Below are positions 22,862 through 37,200 of a stretch of DNA of 64,000 nucleotides, piece by piece (position 1 is the stretch's first letter; each line of letters starts with the position of its first letter). The DNA comes from Talinum fruticosum (lineage: Eukaryota; Streptophyta; Magnoliopsida; Caryophyllales; Talinaceae), in contig JAITYX010000009.1 of assembly GCA_021018815.1 (NCBI GenBank), positions 4,094,501 to 4,158,500 of the forward strand, written 5' to 3'. Under the pieces are notes generated by a model that made no database searches, was not told where the DNA came from, and was given only the letters and a program-made list of their open reading frames with translations. The position numbers and the translations under genes were made by a program.

Positions 22862-25800
22862 CTAAGCATTTAACATACCAAGCTCATTTCGAATAAAATG
22901 TAATTGATCTTCACCAAGAGGCTTAGTAAAGATATCAGCTAATTGAAGATTAGTAGGAATGAACTCAAGTGTAATATCACCCTTTTCCGAGTGATCGCGT
23001 AAGAAGTGATACCTGACTTCAATATGCTTTGTTTTTGAGTGCCGGACAGATTCTTAGTGATACTGATTGCGCTTTGATTATCACACTTGATTGGGACCGA
23101 GTTGAGAGATAGTTCAAGGTCCTTCAAGTGTTGTTTTATCCAGAGAATCTCGAGCGCAACAAGCTCCAAGCGGCAATATATTCAGCTTTCTGCAGCTGAT
23201 AGAGCTACCGAGTTTTGCTTCTTTGAGTGCCAGGATACTAGGGATTGACCTGTAAATTGGCAAGCTCCAGATGTGCTCTTTCGATCAACTTTGTATCCTC
23301 GCATAGTCCGCGTCTCGAGTACCCGGCCGAGTCGGCTCCGAGTCTCTGGAGTACCATAGTCCTAGATTCTCGAGTGCCTCGCAAGATATCTCGAATATTC
23401 TCTTCACCGCAAAGTGAGATGTGATTCTTTTGGATTAGCTTGAAATCGTGCACATAAGCAAACACCGAACATTATATCTCGGTCTCGCTTGAAGTAAGAT
23501 ATAGCAGTGATCCAATCATACCCCGATAGAGTTTCGATCTACCGCTTTACCTCGTCTCATCTCGAGTCGAGCTTTATACCGTCGCTCATAGGAGTAGATG
23601 CGTGCTTTGCATCTTGAAGCTTATATTTCTTCAGCAGCTCCTTGGTGTATTTTGATTGATGAACAAAGATTCCATTTTTGTCTTGTTTGATTTGCAATCC
23701 AAGGAAGAAGTTGAGTTCTCCCATCATACTCATTTGGAACTCTTGACTCATCAACTCGTAAAATTCTCGCACGTAAATTCATTAGTAGCACCGAAAATAA
23801 TATCATCAACATATATTTGAACAATGAGAAAATCTTTCCCTTTGGTCTTTATGAATAAAGTCTTGTCGATCCGACCTCTTTTAAAATTATTTTGAACCAG
23901 AAGCCGCTCAGCTCTTTCATACCAAGCTCTAGGGGCTTGCTTAAGACCATAGAGAGCCTTTTGAAGTTTGAAAACATGATTTGGAAATTCTGAGTTTTCA
24001 AAACCAAGAGGCCGCTCGACATAGACCTCTTCTTCAATAAAACCATTGAGAAAGGCACACTTAACATCCATTTGATATAATTTAATATGCATGCAGGATG
24101 CAAATGCCAACAAGTATTCTAATGGCTTCAATTCTAGCTACTGGGCAAAGGTTTCCCCACAATCAATTCCTTCTTCTTGATTGTAACCTTGAGCTACAAG
24201 TCTAGCTTTGTTTCTGACAACTATTCCACCCTCATCCAGCTTTGTTTTTGAAAACCCATTTGGTTCCTATAACTGGGTGGTCGAAGGTCGGTTGGTCGAG
24301 TCCGTACTTGGTTTCTTTCAAATTGATTCAGCTCTTCTTGCATGGCCTCTACCCATTCGGGTTCATTAAGAGCTTCTAGTGCATTTTTGGGTTCAGTTAG
24401 TGAAATGAATGCAGTGAATGCACATAGATTATGAAGAGAAGAACGAGTTCTTACCCCACCGTTGATATCGTAAATTATGTTTTCTTGGGGATGACTCGGA
24501 AGTAAATTTGAACGCTTTACCGCTTCTTTGATTCACCAGGTTTGTGGGCTGAATAGCTTGATCTTCGAAGCTTGTTCCGAGTGATCGGCTCCATTGACTT
24601 GCTCGCTCCGAGCGACTTCTTGAGTTATTTCATTCTCGAACTTCCTCGTTCGAGTGATCTCCTTCGAGTCTTTGAAAGCTCATCTTCATCATCATCCTTT
24701 CGAGCTTCAGCTCCGAGTATGAAGATTCACTTGGTTTTTCCTGTTCAAGCTCATCAAACACTACGTGGATACTTTCTTCCACTTTGTTAGTTCTCTTGTT
24801 GAAGATACGGTAAGCTTTGCTATGAGAAGAGTAACCTAGAAAAATTCCTTCGTCTCGACCGAGCATCAAACTTGGTCGATGATCCTTACCATTGTTGTGG
24901 ACAAAACACTTACATCCAAAAGGTCCGAAATAGGAAATGTTTGGCTTCCTCCCTTTGTAGAGTTCATAAGGTGTTTTCTTCATAATGGGTCCGATGAGGC
25001 ATCGATTGAGAGTGTAGTTGGTCGTGTTTATCGCTTCGCCCGTAAATAGTAAGGCAAGTTGTGTTCAATCATCATCGTCCTTGCTATTTCTTCAAGGGTT
25101 CTGTTCTTTCTCTCAACTACTCCATTCTGTTGAGGAGTTCTGGGTGCCGAGAAGTTGTGAGAAATTCCATTCTTGTCACAAAACTCGAGAATTCCGAGTA
25201 ATCGAACTCCCTTCCATGGTCAGCTCGAATCTTTTGAATCCGAGTCCTGGGACTCCACTTGAATCTTTCTACGTAGCTTACTGAATTCCTTGAAGGCTTC
25301 ATTCTTATGCTTGAGAAAACACACCCAGGTAAATCTTGAAAATCATCAATGATAACAAGTATGTAAGATTTACCTCCGAGACTCTTTACAGAATTTCGCC
25401 ACATAGATCCATATGCGTAATTCAAGCACGTTGGATGTGGAAACTGTCTTCAGAGATTTGAATGAAGATCTCGACTTGTTTCCTCTCGGTGCATGCTTCA
25501 CATACTTTATCCTTCTCAAACGTACAGCTTAGGTAATCCTCTAACTAGATGATGAGATGCAAGCTTTTTGATAGTATGCATGCTAATATGACCTAATCTA
25601 CGATGCCAAGTCCAAGAATCATCTTGAAGAGATGCTTTCAAACAGGATAAATTCTGACTTGGGTCAGAAAGAGGGATGATGTAGGTATTACCCGATCTCT
25701 TACCCGAAAGTTTTATCTCTTTGGTGATCTCATCTCGTGATGTAGCACTTGGATTGAGTGAATTTTACCTCTTGTCCTTTGTCACAAAGCCGGGAGATGC

Positions 25801-27861
25801 TAAGTAAGTTGTACTTTAGTCCTTTGACAAGGTAGACTCGGGCTCACCAGACTGTTTCCATTACCAATCTTCCCAATGCCCACTATCTTGCCCTTGCCGT
25901 CATCACCAAAGGTCACCTTTCCTCCTTTATATGACTCCAACTCGTAAAAGAGTCCTTGGTCACCTGTCATATGTCGTGAGCATCCACCGTCCAGTACCAA
26001 TGTCCTTTTGATCTTTTCGAGTGACCCGCAAAACAGAGATAATCTAACCCTTCTCACTTCCTCTAACGAACCCAAGAACATTTCTTACCGTGGTCCTTTT
26101 CGAGGAAGAAGGTGCTTTGGAACCCAGCATTTGAATGACTTTGGGTTTAGTCTCGATTCTCGAGTCTTCTTCTTAGAGAACCGAGTCCGTGTCTCTTTCC
26201 TTTTAAAAACCTTTCCTTTTGAAACAGGAGAAAATGGTTTCCTTTTGTAGATAGGTCCGGGTTTAGTCCTCCTTTCATTTTTGTGAATGGGACCATGCTC
26301 AGCCTTTTGAACTTAACAGCTCTGAATCCTTTTGAACAATTCCGAGTAAGAATTAGATTCTTCCTCCTTGTTGAACCCAAGACCTTCTTTTCTAAAAGAG
26401 ACACATTGTGAACCTAAGAGCATATCAAGGTTCTTCTGTCCTTGAGTAAATTTTAAAACCAGATCTCGAGACTCGCAAGCTTCTGTTTCGCTTGCTCATT
26501 TTCTTTTCGAGTAACTCGCACTCAGCCTCATTAGTTTGAGCACTTGTCTTGAGTTCTCTCGAGTGTGAGTCTCAGCTTTTCCAATTCATTTTTTAAAGAA
26601 GTGCTCTTAGAGGTGATTGACTCAAGTTGCTCCTTGAAATGAGAAGAATCGAATTGGACTTTTCTTCCAAAGTAAAGATGTATTTAGCTAAATCAACTTT
26701 GGAGAATTTGAGGAAGTAGTTTATTACCTCTTGAGGATCGCTTCTCATTATCTCGAGTCTCGTGTCTCGAGTCTCGACTCTTTTCGGCTTCGAGTCGTTG
26801 ATTGCCATTAGACACTTTGAGTCATCTCGAATCCTCGTCGTCTTCGCATGATTCCTCATCGCTCCAAGTTGCCATCATGGCCTTTTTCTTCTTCCTGTCC
26901 CTTCTTCGTTTTGGACAGTCCTTGACTATGTGGTCTTTGCCGCCACATTCAAAACATCCGTAATTCTTAGACAAAGATAACTTTGAGGGTGAAGAAAACT
27001 TACCTTTTCTGTCTCTCTTGTCCTTTTTGTAGAATTCTTCTTTTGGTCTTTTGTCCCATCTTTTGTGCTTCATCATTTTCTTGAAGCCTCTTGCAATGAG
27101 TGCCATGGGATCATCTTCTGAGTCGAGGAGCTTGGACTTGCTTCTTTGGATTCTCGAGGCTTTAAGTGCGACGTTCCTTTTGGAAGTACCCTCAGCATCT
27201 TCTTCTTCCGTATGTATCTCATGAGTCGAAGCTTTCCAATGAGCTCGTCCGGTTTCAAGAGTGAGAGGTTCTCGAGCTTCTTCTATGGCAAGCCACCTTA
27301 GGACCCCATCGTCTCTTGGGTAGGCTTCGAGAATTTTTCGGCACATTTCTTCATGGGAGATCTTCTTTCCCGTGAGATTTGAGATTGTTGGTGATCTCGG
27401 TGAAGCGTATGAACATCTCGAGTAATGTTCTCTTCTGGCTCCATTTTGAAAAGCTCATATTTGTGAAGATACCGGCCGATCTTTGCTTGTCTCACCCGAC
27501 TTGTACCTTCATAGGTGTTGACCAAAGTGTCCCACACCTCTTTAGCAGAGTCACAGTGCAGAGACTCGATTATATTCTTCCGAGCTTATGGCGCATATGA
27601 GGATGTTCATGGCTTTGAAGTTCTTTCGAACTTCTCGCTTCGCCGGCGTGAACTCAGCCTTTGTCTTTGGAAGGATTCTCGAATTCATCTCGTCTTTGTT
27701 GGAATGTAGTTTCCTTGTTGTATGATTTCCCAAACTTCTTCATCGTGATCCATAAGGAAACATTCCATGAGCTTCTTCCAAGTGACCGAAATTTGAACCT
27801 TTGAATTTTGGTGGCCTGTTGGAAGATCTACCTTCGTCGAACTCTCCTGTTCTCGAGCCAT
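22862..27861 (-). pseudogene. gag-pol polyprotein, unit 2 (broken)
   Basis: The ATG near 27861 opens gag. An open stretch 27346-26822 (174 codons) covers the end of the capsid-like part, the basic MMKHKRWDKRPKEEFYKKDK region, the CCHC knuckle (26956-26914) and the ATWSDEE acidic tail. Protease lies near 26081-25800, again with Asp-Gly-Gly (Gly codon 25988-25986), and a base missing just before it in the Tyr-Leu-Asp stretch. Integrase core is about 25425-25117. RT has a good open stretch 24131-23751 from KLYQMDVKCAFLNGF to QIYVDDIIFGATNEF (YVDD at 23813-23802) with no stop, unlike unit 1. RNase H lies in pieces 23465-22939: near the DAD motif, tctcgag and cctcgc (23293-23317) replace the in-frame tccgag and cccgc of unit 1. 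The stop is at 22862. Confidence 0.85.
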
Positions 27862-27906
27862 CCGATCTTTAAACCTTTGGACCGTTAGATCCTTTCTGAA
27901 AGGCTA

Positions 27907-27920
27907 GGCTCGATACCAAT
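27907..27920 (-). other. PBS, unit 2
   Basis: TTGGTATCGAGCC on the minus strand, immediately left of LTR3. Confidence 0.8.
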
Positions 27921-29466
27921 TGAAGGTTTGCTCGGGAGAGTCTCGAGTCACCCTAGAGGGGGTGAATAGGGTGATGGAAAAATCTTTGCGAAAACACACA
28001 CTTTTGTGCGTAAAAGTGACCAAGACAGAATCCGAGTCTAAACACGGGGTCGAAAAGATTGGACTCGTAAAGCAATGAATCGAAGAAGCAGGAGCACTAA
28101 TGCCGTCTCGAGTCTAGAATGAACTCGTAAAGAGAACACGTAAATATTTACGTGGAAACCCTCCTCGGGCAGAAAACCACGGCCCGTGTCAATCCAGCAC
28201 ACGAAGTCAAATCCACTATTTTGAGTCCACAAAATACCGTGAACTTGACGTAACCCGAGTTGCTCCCTTAGACAACTCTATACGCATTTTCCTAGACTCG
28301 AAGTTACCTTATCTCGATCTAGTACTTCCTAGCTGAGATAACCCTTACAGCTTAGGGACAACTAAGCTGAGTTAACCTTTACAGACTTAGTCAAGGGACC
28401 TTACAAAGAATGTAAGAAGTGTTTGTAACGAAGTACAAGACCTTACAACTCGTAAAGTAATGAATTACAGAGTGGGAGTTGTAAGTTGAAGATTGAGAGT
28501 AAAAATACAATAACTTTGAACAAGTAAGTGTATAGACAATATGTTCTCGCAACCTTCAAGTCTTGTGAAGTGGCTTCTTCTTATAGATAAGACCAGCAGA
28601 GTAGCCGTTATTTCCATCTCGCCGACCGAGAGTCCTCTCGTGACCGTTGAGAAAGGCTTTCCGAGTCACTCGTAAAGTATCCGTTGAAATATGAACGTTG
28701 GACAACGGTTTAACTCTCTTGGAAGTCCCAAAACCATCGGTTGTGTCTTGAAAACCGAGGTGAAAACCACCGTTAGGCTTGGCGTTCCAGCTTTTCCGGA
28801 TATTGAAGCGCATGCCTTCCGACACAATCTTCCGAGACTAAAGCAGGGAAGGTGAAAAGCCATATCTCGCCGGTGATTTGACGTTCGAAGCTTCGGCTAC
28901 TTTTGTAGTTTTGAAAAGATATCCTCGATTGAATAACCTACAAAAGTAAAACAACTTTGGTTCTCAAAGTATAAAATACTTTGGTCCAAGGTTAGACACA
29001 GTATAACAAAATAATCTTGAGAAATTACGCAATTGATTATCTCGAGTCGAAAGGAAATGGAATATTCTCGAGTCTAATATCCATGATACTCGAATTCCAT
29101 ATGACTTAGTCTTAAGAAAAGAAACACGTTCTACAAAGAAATATCAAAGTGAGAAAGAACTTGATATAGACTAAGCATGAAATGAACTATGAATGCCGAC
29201 TATGCAAACGATAGAGTAAATAATCACAAGTCGATTCTCGAGTGAGAAAGGACTCGAATAAAGAACAACTTTTCCGAGTCGCTAACTAAAAACGATTAAA
29301 GAGATATGTGAAGGCCGAATCGCATAGGAAGGATACTATTTAATTCAAGTATGTTTCTAAGACACAGAGAATGCCTTGGAATCAAAACTCTATATGAATG
29401 ACATCGTTATACCCGATTCCTTTTGCATGACTCGTAAAGATATAGAGCAAGTGTCTCGAGTCTTCA
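27921..29466 (-). repeat. LTR3 of array (1546 bp)
   Basis: Shared by units 2 and 3, with PBS and PPT on its two sides. Ends TGAAG/CTTCA. At the recurrent ACTCGGA sites it shows ACTCGA forms (29087 and 29252) beside ACTCGTA. Confidence 0.95.
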
Positions 29467-29482
29467 ATCTCCCCTTTTTGAT
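29467..29482 (-). other. Polypurine tract, unit 3
   Basis: AAAAAGGGGAGAT against LTR3, one A longer than in the other units. Confidence 0.8.
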
Positions 29483-29867
29483 GAAAGGCATTCCAAACTT
29501 AAACAGTAAACTTTGTTAGAAGAAAATAGATTGATTCTCGAGTAGTTTGATAAAAAGATAAGGCATATTGAATAGATCGTAGTGATATACAATATATCGT
29601 AGCAAGATAAAGTATGCTTTAACTCATTAACTCGTAAACGAAAGAACTCGTAAATAATGAAATGCATTAATCCATTAAAATTTACAAGGGCAAGAAAAAC
29701 TCCCCTAAACAAGACAAACCAGCTTCGACTACATTTTCTCCCCTTGCCTTTCAAAGAAAAACAAGAACCAAAAAGAAAGGAGAAAAGAACAAGTAATACA
29801 CATAAGTTGTCCGGACAAAAAGAAAATTTTGAAGCAGTAAATTCTGGAGACACCGAGGAATCGTGAC

Positions 29868-31473
29868 TCAGTGCATGGCTCCAACTAGGAAGGTGGGGAT
29901 TTCGAGTAGAGGCGGAGGTGCGCCGGCGCCGATAAGACCTTGACGATGTGCTTGAGCGCGGCGAAGGGAGAACCGGAATAGTTCGCAGGGGCTCGCCCGA
30001 GGGGCTGACCCGGAGATAGTGGATCGAGAGGTTCTTCCCTTGGGACCTCAGGGGCCGGAGGGGGCCGCTCGGCCGACTCGCCGGAGGAGCGAGATCTTTC
30101 GACCCACTCGCATCGCCGTCCGAGCCGAGTACAAGCAATTTGAGCTTGGGGAGCAGTAGCCACGGCCTCTTCTTCCCTTTGTCCGGAAGGGCCTCGCTTC
30201 ACCCGCAGGTTCCTCGCCGTCCTCCGCCGCATCCGTAGCTTCTTCCTCTCGCTTCCTCGGCTTCCTCGCTCTCCGAGGAGGTCGGCCTGGGCTCGAAGAC
30301 GCCTCGATGGGTCTCGAGTCATCCGGGTCCCGAGCCGCCTTGGACCGTCGCTCTCGAGGAGCTCAGCCAGCTCCTTCTGCTCCTTAACCAGCTCTCTCAT
30401 CTCAAGAACGAGAGACCGTCGCTCTCGGATTTGGGACTCGACTCAGCCTTTTGGTTGATGGTCGACCCCGAAGAACAGACTTGAAACCCTCGAGCATGTC
30501 TCCGAAATCAGAGGACACAGAGGTGATCTTGTCCATGAAGACAGGAGACAAGAGGGCAGAGAGAGTTTTGGAAGCACCGGAGGTGGAGGCACCACCAGGT
30601 GAAGAGGGAAGAGAAAGAGGGGTGGATTTCCGAGTCCGAGGTGGAGAAGGAGGCCTCAGCTCCGAAGTTAGTGAACCCGCACACCGTGGTTAGTTTCCCG
30701 GTATCCGTACCCTCGGAGTTCCTTCTTGCCGACCACAATGGCCGCCTGCACACCGCGTTAGGGTCGAGGGAAGAGGAACTTGGAATTGTTTGAATACAAG
30801 GGTGAGAAGAGCACCGAAAGGAAGGGAGGTGTTCTTCTTGCTCTGGAGTTGAGCCGGCACAGCGGCCATTTGCTCAATGATGGAGGGGAAGAGGTCGACT
30901 TCGTATCCCTCCAGGATATCGAAGAGGGCTTTGAGGTGCTTGGAGTTGGGGTTCTCCTTGCTAGAATGCCGTGAGAAGAAGGTTCTCATCAGCAGAAACA
31001 CAGTAAGTCCGGCTTCGACTTCAACCGAGTCACGTAAAAGTTCTTTCCGGACCCGGGGAATTCTTTAGCGTACTTTTCAAAGAAGTCGTCGGCAACTTCA
31101 GTGAAGGGGATAGGGTTGCTGTTCAAGAAGAGAGAAGAGACTTTGAACAGACGGTGAAGGAGGGAGGTGTTGATATCGAACAGTAATGTTCTGAACCCGA
31201 GAGGTTAGAACATTTTCGGAGTGGGTGAGATGAGTATAAAACTCGAAACAAGTTCAGGATAGATGAACTCGCCGAAGCACAAGAAAGGGTAGACTCCGGT
31301 GGTTTGGATATTGGACAACCAGGAGAATTTGGTTGTTGGGAAGAACTTGTCGTCCAACAGCAAGATGTCGGGTGACAACGGGTTTAGAAGGGGTTGAGCT
31401 TTCGGCTTGTTGGTGCGAGGCTTCTTAGAGGATGAAGAAACCCGAAAGTCGGGATGGTTTCCTCTTTAGGCAT
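29868..31473 (-). pseudogene. Extra 3' ORF (ORF2), unit 3
   Basis: The ATG at 31473 has the same early frame break as unit 2. Recognisable pieces are 31001-30690 (NSKHLKALFDILEGYEVDLF) and 30400-29885, whose first half keeps the coiled-coil-like MRELVKEQKELAELLES stretch. A TGA is at 29870-29868. The layout equals the other units; the function is unknown. Confidence 0.55.
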
Positions 31474-31716
31474 GGTGAGAGATGAAAAATGAAACTTTTC
31501 GAGAGAAAAAGAAAGAGAAGGAGGTGTAGAAGAGAAGAAAACGAAATTGGTAGAAGAAAGAGAGATGAGCAGTTGAAAACTTACGAGAGAGAGAGAGAGC
31601 TTCTTCGACGTCTCGCGGACGATCGTGGAACACTATTCACGTAGTATGCTTCCGCGAGAGGGTTTCGTTTGAGAGGGAAGGAGTTTTAGAATACCGAGAT
31701 GAAGACGGATAGTCAT

Positions 31717-31724
31717 TATTTATA
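31717..31724 (-). promoter_or_regulatory. Internal TATA-like box upstream of ORF2, unit 3
   Basis: TATAAATA on the minus strand in the pol-ORF2 gap, conserved with the other units. Confidence 0.45.
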
Positions 31725-32116
31725 GTGAGTACGCGCGCCCGTTCACTATCCGTTAAGTAACTCCGTTCCGACTCAGCCCGTCCATCGATAATTAATGCCC
31801 GTGTGACGGTTCTTCTTCAACGGTTGAGATATCAGTGGTTTAAAATCTGCGGTTAAGATCTCGATCGCAGCGCTCGAGAAAGAGAGAGAAAACGGGTTTG
31901 AAATTATAATCCGAAACTCTCCACTGTTCTAGAGATAGCTTCAGTAAAATTTGATGTCCAAATTTCTCTTACGTCTCGAGTTTGACTCGTAAAAGTTTCG
32001 AGTGACTCGTAAACACAGAATAACTATCAGCCCAAGATCACGTGATCAACCGAACCGATGGTTATTAACAATGAAAGCACAAGGCACAGTAAATATTCAC
32101 GAATCATAACACAAAA

Positions 32117-35100
32117 CTAAGCATTTAACATACCAAGCTCATTTCGAATAAAATGTAATTGATCTTCACCAAGAGGCTTAGTAAAGATATCAGCTAATTG
32201 AAGATTAGTAGGAATGAACTCAAGTGTAATATCACCCTTTTCCGAGTGATCGCGTAAGAAGTGATACCCGACTTCAATATGCTTTGTTTTTGAGTGCCGG
32301 ACAGATTCTTAGTGATACCGATTGCGCTTTGATTATCACACTTGATTGGGACTGAGTTGAGAGATAGTCCAAGGTCCTTCAAGTGTTGTTTTATCCAGAG
32401 AATCTGAGCGCAACAAGCTCCAAGCGGCAATATATTCAGCTTCCGCAGCTTGATAGAGCTACCGAAGTTTTGCTTCTTTGAGTGCCAGGATACTAGGGAT
32501 TGACCCGTAAATTGGCAAGCTCCAGATGTGCTCTTTCGATCAACTTTGTATCCCGCATAGTCTCGCGTCTCGAGTACCCAGGCCGAGTCGGCTCCGAGTC
32601 TCCGGAGTACCATAGTCCTAGATTCTCGAGTGCCTCGCAAGATATCTCGAATATTCTCTTCACCGCAGATGAGATGTGATTCTTTTGGATTAGCTTGAAA
32701 TCGTGCACATAAGCAAACACCGAACATTATATCTCGGTCCGCTTGAAGTAAGATATAGCAGTTGATCCAATCATACCCCGATAGAGTTTCGATCTACCGC
32801 TTTACCTCGTCTCATCCGAGTCGAGCTTTATACCGTCGCTCATAGGAGTAGATGCGTGCTTTGCATCTCGAAGCTTATATTTCTTCAGCTAGCTCCTTGG
32901 TGTATTTTGATTGATGAACAAAGATTCCATTTTTGTCTTGTTTGATTTGCAATCCAAGGAAGAAGTTGAGTTCTCCCATCATACTCATTTGGAACTCTTG
33001 ACTCATCAACTCGTAAAATTCTCGCACGTAAATTCATTAGTAGCACCGAAAATAATATCATCAACATATATTTGAACAATGAGAAAATCTTTCCCTTTGG
33101 TCTTTATGAATAAGGTCTTGTCGATCCGACCTCTTTTAAAATTATTTTGAACCAGGAAGCCGCTCAGCTCTTTCATACCAAGCTCTAGGGGCTTGCTTAA
33201 GACCATAGAGAGCCTTTTGAAGTTTGAAAACATGATTTGGAAATTCTCGAGTTTTCAAAACCAAGAGGCCGCTCGACATAGACCTCTTCTTCAATAAAAC
33301 CATTGAGAAAGGCACACTTAACATCCATTTGATATAATTTAATATGCATGCAGGATGCAAATGCCAACAAGTATTCTAATGGCTTCAATTCTAGCTACTG
33401 GGCAAAGGTTTCCCCACAATCAATTCCTTCTTCTTGATTGTAACCTCGAGCTACAAGTCTAGCTTTGTTTCCGACAACTATTCCACCCTCATCCAGCTTT
33501 GTTTTTGAAAACCCATTTGGTTCCTATAACCGGGTGGTCGAAGGTCGGTTGGTCGAGTCCGTACTTGGTTTCTTTCAAATTGATTCAGCTCTTCTTGCAT
33601 GGCCTCTACCCATTCGGGTTCATTAAGAGCTTCTAGTGCATTTTTGGGTTCAGTTAGTGAAATGAATGCAAGTGAATGCACATAGATTATGAAGAGAAGA
33701 ACGAGTTCTTACCCCACTCGTTGATATCAGAAATTATGTTTTCTTGGGGATGACTGGAAGTAAATTTGAACGCTTTACCAGCTTCTTTGATTCACCAGTG
33801 TTTGTGGGCTGAATAGCTTGATCTTCGTAAGCTTGTTCCGAGTGATCGGCTCCATTGACTTGCTCGCTCCGAGCGACTTCTTGAGTTATTTCATTCTCGA
33901 ACTTCCTCGTTCCGAGTGATCTCCTTCTCGAGTCTTTGAAAGCTCATCTTCATCATCATCCTTTCCGAGCTTCAGCTTCCGAGTATGAAGATTCACTTGG
34001 TTTTTCCCTGCTCAAGCTCATCAAACACTACGTGGATACTTTCTTCCACTTTGTTAGTTCTCTTGTTGAAGATACGGTAAGCTTTGCTATGAGAAGAGTA
34101 ACCTAGAAAAATTCCTTCGTCTCGACCGAGCATCAAACTTGGTCGATGATCCTTACCATTGTTGTGGACAAAACACTTACATCCAAAAGGTCCGAAATAG
34201 GAAATGTTTGGCTTCCTCCCTTTGTAGAGTTCATAAGGTGTTTTCTTCATAATGGGTCCGATGAGGCATCGATTGAGAGTGTAGTTGGCTGTGTTTATCG
34301 CTTCGCCCGTAAATAGTAAGGCAAGTTGTGTTCAATCATCATCGTCCTTGCTATTTCTTCAAGGGTTCTCGTTCTTTCTCTCAACTACTCCATTCTCGTT
34401 GAGGAGTTCTGGGTGCCGAGAAGTTGTGAGAAATTCCATTCTTGTCACAAAACTCGAGAATTCTCGAGTAATCGAACTCCCTTCCATGGTCGGCTCGAAT
34501 CTTTTGAATCTGAGTCCGGGACTCCACTTGAATCTTTCTACGTAGCTTACTGAATTCCTTGAAGGCTTCATTCTTATGCTTAAGAAAACACACCCGGTAA
34601 ATCTTGAAAATCATCAATGATAACAAGTATGTAAGATTTACCTCCGAGACTCTTTACAGGAATTTCACCACATAGATCCATATGCAGTAATTCAAGCACG
34701 TTGGATGTGGAAACTGTCTTCAGAGATTTGAATGAAGATCTCGACTTGTTTCCTCTCGGTGCATGCTTCACATACTTTATCCTTCTCAAACGTACGCTTA
34801 GGTAATCCTCTAACTAGATGATGAGATGCAAGCTTTTTGATAGTATGCATGCTAATATGACCTAATCTACGATGCCAAGTCCAAGAATCATCTTGAAGAG
34901 ATGCTTTCAAACAGATAAATTCTCGACTTGGGTCGAAAGAGGGATGATGTAGGTATTACCCGATCTCTTACCCGAAAGTTTTATCTCTTTGGTGATCTCA
35001 TCTCGTGATGTAGCACTTGGATTGAGTGAATTTTACCTCTTGTCCTTTGTCACAAAGCTGGGAGATGCTAAGTAAGTTGTACTTTAGTCCTTTGACAAGG

Positions 35101-37141
35101 TAGACCGGGCTCACCAGATCGTTTCCATTACCAATCTTCCCAATGCCCACTATCTTGCCCTTGCCGTCATCACCAAAGGTCACCTTTCCTCCTTTATATG
35201 ACTCCAACTCGTAAAAGAGTCCTTGGTCACCCGTCATATGTCGTGAGCATCCACCGTCCAGGTACCAATGTCCTTTTGATCTTTTTCGAGTGACCCGCAA
35301 AACAGAGATAATCTAACCCTTCTCACTTCCTCTAACGAACCCAAGAACATTTCTTACCGTGGTCCTTTCTCGAGGAGGAAGGTGCTTTGGAACCCGCATT
35401 TGAATGACTTTGGGTTTAGTCTCGATTCTCGAGTCTTCTTCTTAGAGAACCGAGTCCTGTGTCTCTTTCCTTTTAAAAACCTTTCCTTTTGAAACAGGAG
35501 AAAATGGTTTCCTTTTGTAGATAGGTCTCGGGTTTAGTCCTCCTTTCATTTTTGTGAATGGGACCATGCTCACCTTTTGAACTTAACAGCTCTGGAATCC
35601 TTTTGAACAATTCCGAGTAAGAATTAGATTCTTCCTCCTTGTTGAACCCAAGACCTTCTTTTCTAAAAGAGACACATTGTGAACCTAAGAGCATGTCAAG
35701 GTTCTTCTGTCCTTGAGTAAATTTTAAAACCAGATCTCGAGACTCAGCAAGCTTCTGTTTCGCTTGCTCATTTTCTTTTTCGAGTAACTCGCACTCAGCC
35801 TCATTAGTTTGAGCACTTGTCTTGAGTTCTCTCGAGTGTGAGTCTCAGCTTTTCCAATTCATTTTTTAAAGAAGTGCTCTTAGAGGTGATTGACTCAAGT
35901 TGCTCCTTGAAATGAAAAGAATCGAATTGGACTTTTCTTCCAAAGTAAAGATGTATTTAGCTAAATCAACTTTGGAGAATTTGAGGAAGTAGTTTATTAC
36001 CTCTTGAGGATCAGCTTCCTCATTATCTCGAGTTCTGTGTCTCGAGTCCGACTCCTTTTCGGCTTCGAGTCGTTGATTGCCATTAGACACTTTGAGTCAT
36101 CTCGAATCCTCGTCGTCTTCGATGATTCCTCATCGCTCCAAGTTGCCATCATGGCCTTTTTCTTCTTCCTATCCCTTCTTCGTTTTGGACAGTCCTCGAC
36201 TATGTGGTCTTTGCCGCCACATTCAAAACATCCGTAATTCTTAGACAAAGATAACTTTGAGGGTGAAGAAAACTTACCTTTTCTCGTCTCTCTTGTCCTT
36301 TTTGTAGAATTCTTCTTTTAGTCTTTTGTCCCATCTTTTGTGCTTCATCATTTTCTTGAAGCCTCTTGCAATGAGTGCCATGGGATCATCTTCCGAGTCG
36401 AGGAGCTTGGACTTGCTTCTTTGGATTCTCGAGGCTTTAAGTGCGACGTTCCTTTTGGAAGTACCTCAAGCATCTTCTTCTTCCGTATGTATCTCATGAG
36501 TCGAAGCTTTCCAATGAGCTCGTCCGGTTTCAAGAGTGAGAGGTTCTCGAGCTTCTTCTATGGCAAGTCACCTTAGGACCCCATCGTCTCTTGGGTAGGC
36601 TTCGAGAATTTTTCGGCACATTTCTTCATGGGAGATCTTCTTTCCCGGAGATTTGAGATTGTTGGTGATCTCGGTGAAGCGTATGAACATCTCGAGTAAT
36701 GTTCTCTTCTCGGCTCCATTTTGAAAAGCTCATATTTGTGAAGATACTCGGCTGATCTTTGCTTGTCTCACCCGACTTGTACCTTCATAGGTGTTGACCA
36801 AAGTGTCCCACACCTCTTTAGCAGAGTCACAGTGCAGAGACTCGATTATATTCTTCCGAGCTTATGGCGCATATGAGGATGTTCATGGCTTTGAAGTTCT
36901 TTCGAACTTCTCTCGCTTCGCCGGCGTGAACTCAGCCTTTGTCTTTGGAAGGATTCTCGAATTCATCTCGTCTTTGTTGGAATGTAGTTTCCTTGTTGTA
37001 TGATTTCCCAAACTTCTTCATCGTGATCCATAAGGAAACATTCCATGAGCTTCTTCCAAAGGACCGAAATTTGAACCTTTGAATTTTGGTGGCCTGTTGG
37101 AAGATCTACCTTCGTCGAACTCTCCGGTGTTCTCGAGCCAT
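32117..37141 (-). pseudogene. gag-pol polyprotein, unit 3 (broken)
   Basis: The ATG near 37141 opens gag. The knuckle is in the open piece 36248-35997 (CFECGGKDHIVEDC; Glu replaces the Lys of the other units between His and the last Cys). Coiled-coil linker 36090-35866. Protease 35300-34998 with Asp-Gly-Gly (Asp 35258-35256, Gly 35255-35253). Integrase zinc region 34910-34692 (WHRRLGHIS...CEAC) overlaps core pieces 34789-34580 and 34626-34359. RT pieces 33388-33006 with YVDD at 33068-33057 and no stop before it. RNase H has the longest open stretch of the array, 32727-32194 (177 codons), although the DAD motif itself is frame-broken. The stop is at 32117. As assembled it cannot give a full polyprotein. 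Confidence 0.85.
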
Positions 37142-37186
37142 CCGATCTTTAAACCTTTGGACCGTTAGATCCTTTCCGAAAGGCTA

Positions 37187-37200
37187 GGCTCGATACCAAT
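37187..37200 (-). other. PBS, unit 3
   Basis: TTGGTATCGAGCC on the minus strand, immediately left of LTR4. Confidence 0.8.
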